A stretch of DNA of 55,372 bases from Cellulophaga fucicola (lineage in GTDB: Bacteria; Bacteroidota; Bacteroidia; Flavobacteriales; Flavobacteriaceae). The position numbers were made by a program, and so were the translations under genes. The notes below the pieces were generated by a model. The model was not told the DNA's origin. It made no database searches and worked only from the letters and a program-made list of their open reading frames with translations. Where the stretch lies: NCBI RefSeq assembly GCF_900119145.1, contig NZ_FPIY01000009.1, forward strand, positions 1-55,372. The letters are read 5' to 3'. Of this stretch, positions 25,818-35,396 are shown piece by piece. Position 1 is the stretch's first letter; every line of letters begins with the position of its first letter.

Positions 25818-26918
25818 ATGGAGAATAAATCTATTAGATTTTCACGAAAAGATTCAACTCAGTTTTTTAAAACTTTGAATAAACGCGTGAATACTTATTT
25901 TAAAGAAAACGAAATTAAAAAAACAGGGAACTGGAAACTACACTTAAAAACAATAGTTATGTTCACGCTATTTTTAGCGCCTTACTTTTTAATACTCACA
26001 TTAGGATTGCCAATTTGGGCATATTTACTACTAACCATTGTTATGGGGATTGGTATGGCTGGTGTTGGTATGAATGTGATGCACGATGGTAACCATGGCG
26101 CATACTCTACTAACAAGTGGGTAAACAAATTCATGGGCGGTAGTATTTACATACTTGCGGGTAATGTATATAACTGGCAAGTACAACATAATGTTTTACA
26201 CCACACCTATACAAATATCCACGAACATGATGAAGATTTAGAGGCCGGCAGAATTTTACGTTTTTCTAAACATGCAGAATGGCATAAACACCATAGATTT
26301 CAGCATTTTTATTCAGTTTTCTTATACGGACTATTAACATTTAACTGGGCTATTACTACAGATTTTCAGCAAATGTACCGTTATATGAAACGTAACCTAT
26401 CTTACGGCAAAAAACCTAGTAAAGTTGGTAACTGGAGTACTTTGGTAATTACAAAGTTACTTTACATTACTATATGGATTGTATTGCCATTACTTTTTAT
26501 TGATATTGCTTGGTGGCAAATTCTTATTGGCTTCTTTATTATGCACTACGTTGCTGGTGTAATTCTGAGTGTCGTATTTCAATTAGCACATGTTGTAGAT
26601 GATGCAGATACTCCTTTACCAGACGAAAGTGGTACTATGAAAAACACTTGGGCTATTCACCAATTATTTACTACAGTAAATTTTGGAACTAAAAACAGAA
26701 TTGTTAATTGGTATACTGGTGGATTAAATCATCAGGTTGAACATCATATTTTTCCAAATATTAGTCACGTTCATTACACAAAAATCGCTAAAATTGTGAA
26801 AGAAACAGCAAATGAATTTAATTTGCCTTATAATGAATATAAAACTACTAGAAAAGCTATAATTTCGCACTTTAAACATCTTAAAGAGCTAGGTAAAAAA
26901 CCAGCTTTACAGTACTAG
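25818..26918 (+). CDS. Membrane fatty-acid (acyl-CoA/acyl-lipid) desaturase
   Basis: This 366-residue integral membrane protein carries the three histidine boxes of di-iron desaturases: HDGNHGAYS near residue 89, HNVLHHTYTNIHEHDED near 124-140, and HQVEHHIFPNISHVHY near 305. Paired hydrophobic segments lie before and after the second box. The QVEHH form of the third box is typical of linoleoyl-CoA or delta-6-type front-end relatives, but no cytochrome b5 domain is present. The position of the double bond cannot be deduced. A likely role is adjusting membrane fluidity in the cold. Confidence 0.9.
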   Translation: MENKSIRFSRKDSTQFFKTLNKRVNTYFKENEIKKTGNWKLHLKTIVMFTLFLAPYFLILTLGLPIWAYLLLTIVMGIGMAGVGMNVMHDGNHGAYSTNKWVNKFMGGSIYILAGNVYNWQVQHNVLHHTYTNIHEHDEDLEAGRILRFSKHAEWHKHHRFQHFYSVFLYGLLTFNWAITTDFQQMYRYMKRNLSYGKKPSKVGNWSTLVITKLLYITIWIVLPLLFIDIAWWQILIGFFIMHYVAGVILSVVFQLAHVVDDADTPLPDESGTMKNTWAIHQLFTTVNFGTKNRIVNWYTGGLNHQVEHHIFPNISHVHYTKIAKIVKETANEFNLPYNEYKTTRKAIISHFKHLKELGKKPALQY

Positions 26919-26933
26919 TAAAAATAAAAAAGC

Positions 26934-28118
26934 ATGAGCAACCATTTATCTAACAGAATTACAAATATGTCTACCTCTGCCACTTTAGCAATGGCAGCAA
27001 AAGCAAGAGAGTTGCGTAACTCTGGCAAAGACATTATTGGTTTAAGTTTAGGAGAACCAGATTTTAATATTCCTGACTTTATTAAAGACGCTGCAAAACA
27101 AGCTATAGATGACAACTACAGCAGTTATTCTCCTGTAGATGGTTACGCAGATTTAAAACAATCTATTGCTAATAAATTTAAAAGAGACAACAACTTAACG
27201 TACGGTCTTAACCAAATTGTAGTAAGCACAGGTGCAAAACAATCTTTAGCAAACATAGCAATGTGTATGTTAAATAAAGGAGATGAAGTTATTTTGCCTG
27301 CTCCTTACTGGGTTAGCTACAGTGACATTGTAAAACTTGCAGAAGGAACACCTGTAGAAGTGCCAACAAGCATAGATACAGATTTTAAAATGACTCCTGC
27401 ACAGTTAGAAGCTGCAATTACCCCTAACACTAAAATGATGTGGTTTAGTTCTCCTTGTAACCCAAGTGGATCTGTATACAGCAAAGAAGAGTTAGAAGGT
27501 TTAGCTGAAGTATTAAAAAAACACCCTAATATTTACGTAGTTTCTGATGAAATTTACGAGCATATCAACTTTAGAGGTGGTCACGTTAGTATTGCTGGCA
27601 TAGACGGTATGTACAACCGCACAATAACCGTTAATGGCGTCTCTAAGGCATTTGCTATGACTGGGTGGCGTATTGGGTACATTGGCGCTCCAGAATCTAT
27701 TGCTAAAGCTTGTACTAAGTTTCAAGGACAAAACACAAGTGGCGCTAATGCAATTGCACAACGTGCTACTATTGCTGCACTAGATGCTCCTGTGAGCAAA
27801 ATACAATTTATGATAGATGAGTTTCATAAAAGGAGAGATCTTATTTTGGAACTTTTAGGAGAAATTGAGGGATTTAAATTAAATGTACCAGAAGGTGCTT
27901 TTTACGTTTTTCCAGATATCTCTGATTTCTTTGGCAAAACCTTAAATGGAACTACTATTAACACTGCATCTGATTTTTCTATGTATTTACTAGAAAATGC
28001 AAATGTTGCAACTGTTACTGGTGAAGCTTTTGGTAATCCAAACTGCATACGTATTTCTTACGCAGCAGCAGAAAAAGAATTAAGAGAAGCTGTTAGCAGA
28101 ATTAAAGCTGTTTTATAA
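26934..28118 (+). CDS. Class I PLP-dependent aminotransferase (aspartate aminotransferase-like)
   Basis: The 394-residue protein is a fold-type I aminotransferase of the aspartate/prephenate aminotransferase group. Visible motifs are GLSLGEPDFNIP, STGAKQSLANIAMCML, NPSGSVYSKEEL, VSDEIYEHI and the PLP lysine K238 in NGVSKAFAMTGWRIGYIG. A C-terminal Arg in NCIRISYAAAEKEL binds the substrate carboxylate. It lies 15 bases after the desaturase gene. The substrate is probably aspartate with 2-oxoglutarate, but prephenate is possible. Confidence 0.92.
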   Translation: MSNHLSNRITNMSTSATLAMAAKARELRNSGKDIIGLSLGEPDFNIPDFIKDAAKQAIDDNYSSYSPVDGYADLKQSIANKFKRDNNLTYGLNQIVVSTGAKQSLANIAMCMLNKGDEVILPAPYWVSYSDIVKLAEGTPVEVPTSIDTDFKMTPAQLEAAITPNTKMMWFSSPCNPSGSVYSKEELEGLAEVLKKHPNIYVVSDEIYEHINFRGGHVSIAGIDGMYNRTITVNGVSKAFAMTGWRIGYIGAPESIAKACTKFQGQNTSGANAIAQRATIAALDAPVSKIQFMIDEFHKRRDLILELLGEIEGFKLNVPEGAFYVFPDISDFFGKTLNGTTINTASDFSMYLLENANVATVTGEAFGNPNCIRISYAAAEKELREAVSRIKAVL

Positions 28119-28138
28119 TAAGCTTCTTAAAATTATAC

Positions 28139-28176
28139 AAAAGGTCTTATTTGCAATTTGCAGTAAGGCCTTTTTT
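28139..28176 (+). terminator. Rho-independent terminator of the aminotransferase gene
   Basis: AAAAGGTCTTA (28139-28149) pairs with TAAGGCCTTTT (28164-28174) with one G-U pair and is followed by T. It ends about 20 bases before the pseudouridine synthase gene begins. Confidence 0.75.
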
Positions 28177-28196
28177 ATTACTTTACTTTATTAAAA

Positions 28197-29069
28197 ATAG
28201 CAATCATTTCTACAGAAACTCACATAGCAGCTACTCAAGATAAACCTGTTAGGTTTCAAGAATACGGCGTTGGTATTTTTATTGGCCTAAACACCAAATC
28301 CGCTTTAAAGAAAGCAATAAAAAAGGGACTTTTATATATTGATGCAAAAAAAGCATCTACCGCTACATATATATACGGGTCAGAAAAAATAACCTACAAC
28401 AAACCAAAAGAAGACCTCAACAAAAAAAGGTTAGTTCTAGACATAGAAGTTGTTTACCAAGATAACTACTTAGCTCTAATAAATAAACCTGCGGGGATTT
28501 TAGTCAGTGGTAATTCTTTTAAAACTATAGACAATGTGCTAGAGCAGAATATAACAAAAAGTAATTTACCAGACGCTACAAAACCAAGACCCGTACACAG
28601 ACTAGACTATCCTACAACAGGCCTATTGTTAGTTGGCAAAACATCTGCTAGCATTACAGCTTTAAACAAACTCTTTCAAAACAAGGAAATTACCAAAACA
28701 TATTTTGCCATAACCATAGGTAGTATGCCCAAAGAAGGAGAAATAAATACCAACGTAGACAACAAAAAAGCAGCATCAATCTATACGGTTTTAGAAAGCG
28801 TACCTTCTAAAAAATATGAATACTTAAACTTGGTAAAACTTTTTCCTAAAACAGGAAGAAAACATCAACTTAGAAACCACCTAGCATCTATTGGCAACCC
28901 TATTTTAGGCGATGCTGAATATGGTATAGAAGGAAAAATTGTAAAAGGAAAAGGACTCTACCTACACGCTTACTCCCTTTCTTTTATACATCCGTTTACA
29001 AATGAAAAAATGAATATAATAAAAGACCTACCAACTAAGTATAGTAAAATATTTAGTTCACTGTTATAA
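28197..29069 (+). CDS. RluA-family RNA pseudouridine synthase with a non-canonical start
   Basis: The protein converts specific uridines in RNA to pseudouridine. The catalytic Asp is D137 (counted from 28197) in RPVHRLDYPTTGLLL, and LFPKTGRKHQLRNHLA is the conserved C-terminal motif. The frame is open from 28167 and reads IISTETHIAATQDKPVRF and YQDNYLALINKPAGILVSG, the expected N-terminal half. Yet no ATG, GTG or TTG occurs in frame before the GTG at 28536, which would remove that half and leave 177 residues. By comparison with the family as I recall it, the start falls at the ATA codon at 28197. Either a rare start codon is used or a base is wrong. About 290 residues. Confidence 0.75.
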   Translation: MAIISTETHIAATQDKPVRFQEYGVGIFIGLNTKSALKKAIKKGLLYIDAKKASTATYIYGSEKITYNKPKEDLNKKRLVLDIEVVYQDNYLALINKPAGILVSGNSFKTIDNVLEQNITKSNLPDATKPRPVHRLDYPTTGLLLVGKTSASITALNKLFQNKEITKTYFAITIGSMPKEGEINTNVDNKKAASIYTVLESVPSKKYEYLNLVKLFPKTGRKHQLRNHLASIGNPILGDAEYGIEGKIVKGKGLYLHAYSLSFIHPFTNEKMNIIKDLPTKYSKIFSSLL

Positions 29070-29104
29070 AAATAATAATTACTTTAGCTGTAAAACCAGC
29101 CTAA

Positions 29105-30178
29105 ATGCCAAATTCTAATACAAGTTGTAAAAATTGTGAAAATCAGTTTGATGAAACTTTTCAATTTTGTCCATATTGCGGACAAAAATCTAATGACAAG
29201 CTTACCGTTGGCGTTCTATTTAGCAACACCATTAAAAATTACTTTTCTGTAGATGCTCGTTTTTTTAGAAGTTTTTTTCCACTTCTCTTAAAACCAGGAT
29301 ATTTAGCCTCTAAATTTATTGAGGGTAAACGATTATTGTATCTTCACCCTGCGCAATTATACCTATTCTCTTCAATTGTATTCTTCTTTTTCTTTTCATT
29401 TAAAGTAAGTAAACAAGAACAACAAATAAGGGAAGGTGTAAAATCAGAAAAAACACTTCAACAAACTATAGACTCTATAAACACATTAAATAGTAACGAT
29501 TCTTTAGTTGCTGCAACTGTTATAGATAAACTTAAAAAAAACAAGGACAAAACAGGACTTAATGATGAAGAATTAGCTAAGCTAGATTCTATAATTAAAG
29601 GTGAAAATTACAAAGGTGATGATTTTATGTCTTTTGGGTTTAACGAGTCAAAAGTAGACTCATTAATAGCCATTAATGCTCCAGACTCTTTAATAACAAA
29701 AGAAATGGGCAGAAAAGAGAATGCAGGCTATTTTACAAAAAAAACATACACCCAAGTATTAAAACTTTATAGAGACAATGGTAGTTTAGCAAACATATTA
29801 CACTCGTTTTATGACACCATACCCATTGCCTTATTTTTTCTACTACCAATTTTTGCGTTTATATTAAAAATATTGTTCTACAACAAAGGCCCTTTTGCCT
29901 ACCATTTGGTATTTGCTTTTTATTATTTTTCGTATCTCTTTAGTACGTTTATAATTTTACTATTAATTAGTTTTATTTGGCCAAATTTTCCTGGATCCAT
30001 ACAATGGCTAGTAATCCTATCTACCTTTATTTACTTGTGTATAGCTGTTAAAAAATTCTATGACCACGGTTGGCTTTTAAGCTTTATTAAAAGCTCCTTA
30101 GCAACGTTTATTTACTTTACAATAGTAATACCTATTGCCGTACTACTATTATTAACTTTTGCTTTCTTATTTTATTAA
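29105..30178 (+). CDS. DUF3667-type membrane protein with zinc ribbon (second copy)
   Basis: This 357-residue protein opens with a four-Cys ribbon, CKNCENQFDETFQFCPYCGQK without its last residue being conserved. The domain element KNYFSVDARFFRSFFPLL and FIEGKRLLYLHP follow. Residues of about 100-225 form a charged, mostly helical insert with coiled-coil character after the first membrane segment (about 80-99). About four hydrophobic segments end the protein. Compared with the copy at 10573-11352 it has this large insert. Function is unknown. Confidence 0.75.
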   Translation: MPNSNTSCKNCENQFDETFQFCPYCGQKSNDKLTVGVLFSNTIKNYFSVDARFFRSFFPLLLKPGYLASKFIEGKRLLYLHPAQLYLFSSIVFFFFFSFKVSKQEQQIREGVKSEKTLQQTIDSINTLNSNDSLVAATVIDKLKKNKDKTGLNDEELAKLDSIIKGENYKGDDFMSFGFNESKVDSLIAINAPDSLITKEMGRKENAGYFTKKTYTQVLKLYRDNGSLANILHSFYDTIPIALFFLLPIFAFILKILFYNKGPFAYHLVFAFYYFSYLFSTFIILLLISFIWPNFPGSIQWLVILSTFIYLCIAVKKFYDHGWLLSFIKSSLATFIYFTIVIPIAVLLLLTFAFLFY

Positions 30179-30210
30179 ATTAACTTAGACACTTAAACTA
30201 TTTATTAGAA

Positions 30211-31062
30211 ATGAAAAAAGCATACTTAACTCTAACTTTAGTGTTTTTTACATTATTTGTATACAGCCAAAAACCAGCATATGTAATTTACAATGCTAAA
30301 GGAAAAAAGGTTAGTTACAATAAAATGCTAAAAGACTTAAATGAAAAAGATGTTATATTATTTGGAGAACTACACAACAACGCAATTGCTCATTGGCTAG
30401 AGCTAGAAGTTACTAAAGACATACACAAAAGCAAAACGATTGTATTAGGCGCCGAAATGTTAGAGGCAGATAACCAAATGCAAATAAATAATTACTTAGC
30501 CGGCATTATAGATGCAAAAGCATTAGACACTCTTGCTAGACTATGGCCAAATTACAAAACAGATTATGCTCCTTTAGTAAACTTTTCAAAAGACAATAAA
30601 CTACCATTTATAGCAACCAATGTACCTCGCAGATATGCAAGTTTGGTTTACAAAAAAGGATTTGGAGGCTTAGACACTTTATCAGCTAAAGAAAAAGAAT
30701 GGATTGCACCTTTGCCAATAGCTTTTGATAGTGAATTACCTACATATAAAAATATTTTAAAAATGATGGGAGATCACGGTACTCCAGAACTTGTAATGGC
30801 ACAAGCGATAAAAGATGCTACAATGGCTCATTTCATTTTAAAAAACCATCAAACAAACACAACCTTTATACACTATAATGGTGCATACCACTCTAACAAT
30901 TACGAAGGCATCTTATGGTATTTAAAAAGAGAGAATGCAACCTTACAGTATGCTACATTATCTACTGTGAGCCAAAAAGATATTTCTAAATTAGAAGAAG
31001 AACATTTAAATGTTGCTAATTACATTATTTGTGTTGATGCTGATATGACTAACACATACTAA
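30211..31062 (+). CDS. ChaN-family haem-binding-like periplasmic protein
   Basis: The 283-residue product has a signal peptide (MKKAYLTLTLVFFTLFVYS) and the ChaN/DUF399 signature: KDVILFGELHNNAIAHWLEL near the N-terminus, GAEMLEADNQ, and FIHYNGAYHSNNYEGILWYL with conserved His residues at the end. ChaN in Campylobacter binds haem at the outer membrane and helps iron uptake. Here there is no lipobox Cys. Iron or haem handling is inferred from the family. Confidence 0.85.
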   Translation: MKKAYLTLTLVFFTLFVYSQKPAYVIYNAKGKKVSYNKMLKDLNEKDVILFGELHNNAIAHWLELEVTKDIHKSKTIVLGAEMLEADNQMQINNYLAGIIDAKALDTLARLWPNYKTDYAPLVNFSKDNKLPFIATNVPRRYASLVYKKGFGGLDTLSAKEKEWIAPLPIAFDSELPTYKNILKMMGDHGTPELVMAQAIKDATMAHFILKNHQTNTTFIHYNGAYHSNNYEGILWYLKRENATLQYATLSTVSQKDISKLEEEHLNVANYIICVDADMTNTY

Positions 31063-31074
31063 AAACAACCTAAA

Positions 31075-31560
31075 ATGACAAACCAAGAACTTATTGAAAA
31101 ATTCTATACTTCTTTTTCTAATGCAGATGCTGATGGTATGATTAGTTGCTACCACGATGATATTGTTTTTACAGATCCTGCTTTTGGAACTTTACAGGGT
31201 GATAAAGCAAAAGCTATGTGGAAAATGTTATTAAGCAGAAGCAATGCCGAATCTACCATAACTTTTACTGATACTGAAGCCACAGAAAATAAGGGAAGTG
31301 CCAAATGGCAAGCTAAATATGCTTACGGTCCAAAAAAAAGAAACGTAGTAAATAATGTAACTGCATCTTTCTCCTTTTTAGATGGTAAAATAATAACACA
31401 TACAGATAATTTTAATTTATGGAACTGGTCTAAACAGGCATTAGGCACAAGTGGTTACTTATTAGGTTGGTCCTCTTTTCTAAAATCTAAGATTCAGTCT
31501 AAGACAAACAACCTATTAAATACATTTATATCTTCTTCCAAAAGTACGGAGTCAAAATAA
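31075..31560 (+). CDS. NTF2-like/SnoaL-type small protein
   Basis: The 161-residue protein starts TNQELIEKFYTSFSNADADGM and contains CYHDDIVFTDPAFGTLQGD and ITHTDNFNLWNWSKQAL, the pattern of NTF2-like (SnoaL-2) cone-shaped folds. Members bind small hydrophobic ligands or act as isomerases; no specific substrate can be named. It begins 12 bases after the ChaN-like gene. Its 3' end overlaps the convergent trkH by 35 bases, and this overlap encodes a Ser/Thr/Lys-rich tail. Confidence 0.8.
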   Translation: MTNQELIEKFYTSFSNADADGMISCYHDDIVFTDPAFGTLQGDKAKAMWKMLLSRSNAESTITFTDTEATENKGSAKWQAKYAYGPKKRNVVNNVTASFSFLDGKIITHTDNFNLWNWSKQALGTSGYLLGWSSFLKSKIQSKTNNLLNTFISSSKSTESK

Positions 31561-33016
31561 TAAGCACCGTAAATAATTCTAATCTACCTGCCAACATCAA
31601 AAAGGCTGTCCACCATTTTGCCAAACCTGGTAAACTATCAAAATTTGCAAGCGGATTAAGACTACCTAAACCTGGGCCAACATTACCTAAAGATGTTGCT
31701 GCTCCACCAATAGCAGAGACAAAATCTAACCCTAAAAAGCTTAATACTAAAGCTCCAATTATAAACAGCAACATATATAAAACCAAAAAGGCTACAATGT
31801 TGTAAACTATTTTTTCTGGTACCATTTTATTATTGTATCGTACCGGAATAATAGCATTTATATGTAGAGTCCTTTTAAACTCTAGCAATCCATTTTTTAT
31901 AATTAACAAGTGACGCATCACTTTAATACCACCAGCTGTAGAACCTGCACAACCGCCTAAAAACATTAATCCAAAAAAGAAAACGGTTAAAAAGGGTGTC
32001 CAGTTTGTAAAATCTGCTGTAACAAACCCTGTAGTTGTAATCACAGATACAATCTGGAATAAGGTATGTCTAAAAGCACTTTCTGCCTCACCTAAGACCA
32101 TAGGATGGTAATCTGAAACTGGCACGTTTGCTTTTAAATAAACTGTAAGTGCAGCTATTAAAGTAAAGAAAACAACAAAGCCTGTATAAAACTTAAACTC
32201 TTCATCCCTAAACATTTTTTGTATCTTACCTTTAAAAGCAAAATAACTTAAGACAAAGTTACTACCCGCTAAAAACATAAATAAAATAACAATGTATTGC
32301 ACTAATGGGTCATTGTTCCAGTACGCTAGACTTGCATTTTTAGTAGAAAAACCTCCTGTAGACAACGTTGCCAAGGAATGATTAATTGCATCAAAGAAAG
32401 ACATCCCTGCTAATTGCAATAAAATAGTTTCTGCAACAGTATAGCCTACATAAATGTACCAAAGTCTTTTTGCTGTATCTGTAATACGTGGATGTAATTT
32501 ATCTGCACTTGGACCTGGAGCTTCAGCAGAAAACAATTGCATACCGCCAATACCTAATATTGGTAAAATGGCAATTGCTAAAACAATAATACCCATACCA
32601 CCAATCCAATGTGTTAGGCTTCGCCAAAAAAGAACTCCCTCTGGCAATGCTTCAATATCATTTAATATAGATGCTCCTGTGGTTGTATAACCCGAAACGG
32701 TTTCAAAAAAAGCGTTTGTAAAACTTGGAATAGATTCCGTAAAAAGGTAAGGTAGCACTCCTGATAAAGACATCACTATCCACCCAAAGGTTACTATTAA
32801 ATATCCTTCTTTTCTCTTTACTTCTTTTTTATGACCTCTGGTTGCCAGCATAGCCATTGCACCTGCTGCCAATGTTACCAAAGCCGCCATTGCAATTTCT
32901 AATGTAGCGCCATCATCGTAAATTGCACTTATACCTGCAGAAATACCCATAAATGCACCGTTACAAAGTAGTAACAAGCCCATTATATGAATAATGATTT
33001 TATAATTTAATGTCAT
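31526..33016 (-). CDS. trkH: Trk-type potassium transporter, membrane subunit
   Basis: TrkH forms the K+ pathway of the Trk system and works with TrkA. The protein of about 496 residues has around ten helices and four degenerate selectivity-filter loops, including TVSGYTTTGASIL, TLSTGGFSTKN, VITTTGFVT and ATSLGNVGPGLG. I take the ATG at 33016, one base after the trkA stop; an in-frame ATG at 33037 would overlap trkA. The C-terminal codons overlap the convergent NTF2-like gene by 35 bases, and GRLELFTVLIILTPYFW is conserved there, so both ends look real. Confidence 0.94.
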   Translation of the reverse strand: MTLNYKIIIHIMGLLLLCNGAFMGISAGISAIYDDGATLEIAMAALVTLAAGAMAMLATRGHKKEVKRKEGYLIVTFGWIVMSLSGVLPYLFTESIPSFTNAFFETVSGYTTTGASILNDIEALPEGVLFWRSLTHWIGGMGIIVLAIAILPILGIGGMQLFSAEAPGPSADKLHPRITDTAKRLWYIYVGYTVAETILLQLAGMSFFDAINHSLATLSTGGFSTKNASLAYWNNDPLVQYIVILFMFLAGSNFVLSYFAFKGKIQKMFRDEEFKFYTGFVVFFTLIAALTVYLKANVPVSDYHPMVLGEAESAFRHTLFQIVSVITTTGFVTADFTNWTPFLTVFFFGLMFLGGCAGSTAGGIKVMRHLLIIKNGLLEFKRTLHINAIIPVRYNNKMVPEKIVYNIVAFLVLYMLLFIIGALVLSFLGLDFVSAIGGAATSLGNVGPGLGSLNPLANFDSLPGLAKWWTAFLMLAGRLELFTVLIILTPYFWKKI

Positions 33017-33017
33017 T

Positions 33018-34367
33018 TTACAAGAAAAGCTTTTCAATTTTAGGAATAGCTCGCGGTAAACAACATACCACTACTCTATCTCCTTCTAAAATTTCGAAAT
33101 CACCCAAAGCAATAATACCTTCACCATCTCTAACAACACCACCTATGGTTGCTGATCTAGGAAAATCTAACTCTTTAATAATTTTACCTTTAACAGCAGA
33201 ATTAGGCTTTACTACAAACTCTAAAATCTCTGCATTAAGATTGTTTAAACGTGTCATTGCAACAACTTCTCCACGTCTAATGTGTTTAAAAATATTATTG
33301 GCTGCTAATAATTTTTTATTAATTAGAGTATCTATACCAATAGTATGTGATAACTGAAAATAATCCATATTTTCTACCAAGGCAATAGTCTTCTTTATGT
33401 TTCTAGATTTTGCCACTAAACAAGACATAATGTTGGTTTCTGAGTTTGATGTTACAGAAATAAAAGCATCCATAGCATCTAAATTCTCTTCCTCTAAAAC
33501 CTCAACAATTCTTCCATCCGCATTAATTACCAAAGCATTTGGTAAATCGTCTGCAAGTTGCATTGCTCTTTCTTTGTCCTTTTCTATTAACTTAACATTA
33601 AACTTTTTTCCACATAAATCACGTGCTGTCTTATACCCAAGCTTACTACCACCGTGAATCATCACGTTTTTAATTTGCCTTTTTTCCTTTCCGGTAAGTT
33701 TTAGAAGATCATCTAAACCAGCCTTAGAAGTTATAAAGTAAACCTGATCCCCTTTCATGAACTCAGTATCTCCTCTTGGTATAATTGTATACTGTGTACC
33801 AACTCGCTGTATTGCTATTGGCATAAAGTGTAACTCTGGAAATATACGTGCTGCTTCCTTCACCATTTTACCAACAAAAGGAGCCGATTTTGGCAAACAA
33901 ACTCCAATCATAATTAAGGCACCATCCTCAAACTCATAACTCTCGTTAAAAGCAGATTGATTTAATAGCAATTGTATTTCTGTAGCAGCTAATTCTTCTG
34001 GAGAAATAAGTTCGTCTATACCTAGCTTTTCGAAATTTAAAATTTCTTTATTCTTTATAAACTCGGTATTAGAAATACGGGCAATAGTACGTTTACACCC
34101 TAATTGCTTTGCCAAAATACAAAGCGTAAGGTTTGTTGTCTCTGATGACGTAACACCAATTACAAGATCGGATTTTTCAACCTGTGCATCTTTCAAAACT
34201 GCAACAGAAGTAGCATCACCCTTTAAAACACGAATATCTAAATGACTGTCTGCATACGCTAAACTTTCTTTATAAGTATCTATTAAGGTAATATCTTGCG
34301 ACTCAAAAGACAATAATTTTGCCAAATGAAAGCCAACCTCTCCTGCACCCGCTATAATAATCTTCAT
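33018..34367 (-). CDS. trkA: Trk system potassium uptake regulatory protein
   Basis: TrkA is the cytoplasmic NAD(H)/ATP-binding gating ring of the Trk channel. The 449-residue protein has two tandem RCK units. The first begins IIIAGAGEVGFHLAKLL (NAD motif GxGxxG); the second begins IHGGSKLGYKTARDL, a weaker dinucleotide motif. RCK-C domains follow each, as in PKSAPFVGKMVKEAARIF. It is the first gene of a trkA-trkH operon. Confidence 0.95.
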   Translation of the reverse strand: MKIIIAGAGEVGFHLAKLLSFESQDITLIDTYKESLAYADSHLDIRVLKGDATSVAVLKDAQVEKSDLVIGVTSSETTNLTLCILAKQLGCKRTIARISNTEFIKNKEILNFEKLGIDELISPEELAATEIQLLLNQSAFNESYEFEDGALIMIGVCLPKSAPFVGKMVKEAARIFPELHFMPIAIQRVGTQYTIIPRGDTEFMKGDQVYFITSKAGLDDLLKLTGKEKRQIKNVMIHGGSKLGYKTARDLCGKKFNVKLIEKDKERAMQLADDLPNALVINADGRIVEVLEEENLDAMDAFISVTSNSETNIMSCLVAKSRNIKKTIALVENMDYFQLSHTIGIDTLINKKLLAANNIFKHIRRGEVVAMTRLNNLNAEILEFVVKPNSAVKGKIIKELDFPRSATIGGVVRDGEGIIALGDFEILEGDRVVVCCLPRAIPKIEKLFL

Positions 34368-34653
34368 ATATTTATTTAACTAAGCCAAAATGTACCTTGG
34401 TAAACTTTGGACGGCAAAATTACTCTTTTTTATGCAATCGGCTTGTATATAGACGTAAAAACAAATATTAACTAACCCTGTCCTAAAGTACGGTATTTAT
34501 TTATTTGTTAAGTAGTTAACACCTTACTAATTTAGCATACTATTTAAAACATTTTAATACCTAATACCCTATTTAGTACTTAGTTCTAGCTCTTTTACAC
34601 CTCTATAACGCGTAAAATGTAACCTTTATGCTATCTTTGCAAAAAAAATAATA
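34368..34653. other. Divergent non-coding region between trkA and ubiE
   Basis: This AT-rich stretch of 286 bases holds no gene that I can see. A TAATTTTG box (34422 to 34415 on the minus strand) may serve trkA and TATCTTTG at 34632-34639 may serve ubiE. No clear hairpin was found. Confidence 0.5.
34632..34639 (+). promoter_or_regulatory. Candidate -7 box (TATCTTTG) of the ubiE-porT operon
   Basis: TATCTTTG lies 14 bases before the ubiE ATG and matches TAnnTTTG followed by C, the commonest form in this phylum. Confidence 0.55.
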
Positions 34654-35382
34654 ATGGCAGAAAAAGTTACTCCTTACAAAAATTCTGAACTTGGAAAAAA
34701 AGAACAAGTCACTCAAATGTTTGATACTATTTCTAAGAATTATGATGGGTTAAACAGGGTTATTTCTTTTGGTATAGATATAAAGTGGCGTAACAGAGTT
34801 GTTGCTATTTTAAAAAACAAACAACCTAAAACCATTTTAGACATTGCTACAGGTACTGGCGACCTTGCCATTAACCTAGTTAAAACTGGAGCAACTAAAA
34901 TTACTGGTTTAGATATATCTCCAGGAATGTTAGATGTTGGCAAGCAAAAAGTTGCAGATAAAAAACTAGCCAATACTATTGATATGATTATTGGCGATAG
35001 TGAAAACTTACCATTTAAAGACAATACTTTTGATGCTATTACCGTAGCTTTTGGCGTACGTAATTTTGAAAACCTTGATAAAGGCTTGTCAGAAATTTTA
35101 CGTGTTCTAAAACCAAAAGGTACTTTTGTAGTTCTAGAGACTTCTGTACCAACAAAAACACCTTTTAAACAAGGCTATAAATTTTACACAAAATACATAC
35201 TACCAACCATTGGTAAATTGTTTTCTAAAGACCGTACAGCATACTCTTATTTGTCCGAATCTGCATCTATTTTTCCTCATGGAAAAGAGTTCAACAATAT
35301 TTTACAGAAAAATGGGTTTATATCTATAGAGAATAAGCCGCAAACTTTTGGAGTAGCATCCATTTACGTTGCTTCTAAATAA
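34654..35382 (+). CDS. ubiE: Demethylmenaquinone methyltransferase
   Basis: This SAM-dependent enzyme makes the last step of menaquinone synthesis; menaquinone is the electron acceptor of NQR. The 242-residue length is normal. Family motifs are [17 protein letters not shown], the SAM site [30 protein letters not shown] and [14 protein letters not shown]. porT follows after 14 bases. In a menaquinone-based anaerobe or aerobe of this phylum only the MenG/UbiE menaquinone role is expected. Confidence 0.95.
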   Translation: MAEKVTPYKNSELGKKEQVTQMFDTISKNYDGLNRVISFGIDIKWRNRVVAILKNKQPKTILDIATGTGDLAINLVKTGATKITGLDISPGMLDVGKQKVADKKLANTIDMIIGDSENLPFKDNTFDAITVAFGVRNFENLDKGLSEILRVLKPKGTFVVLETSVPTKTPFKQGYKFYTKYILPTIGKLFSKDRTAYSYLSESASIFPHGKEFNNILQKNGFISIENKPQTFGVASIYVASK

Positions 35383-35396
35383 GATATGAAAATCTA

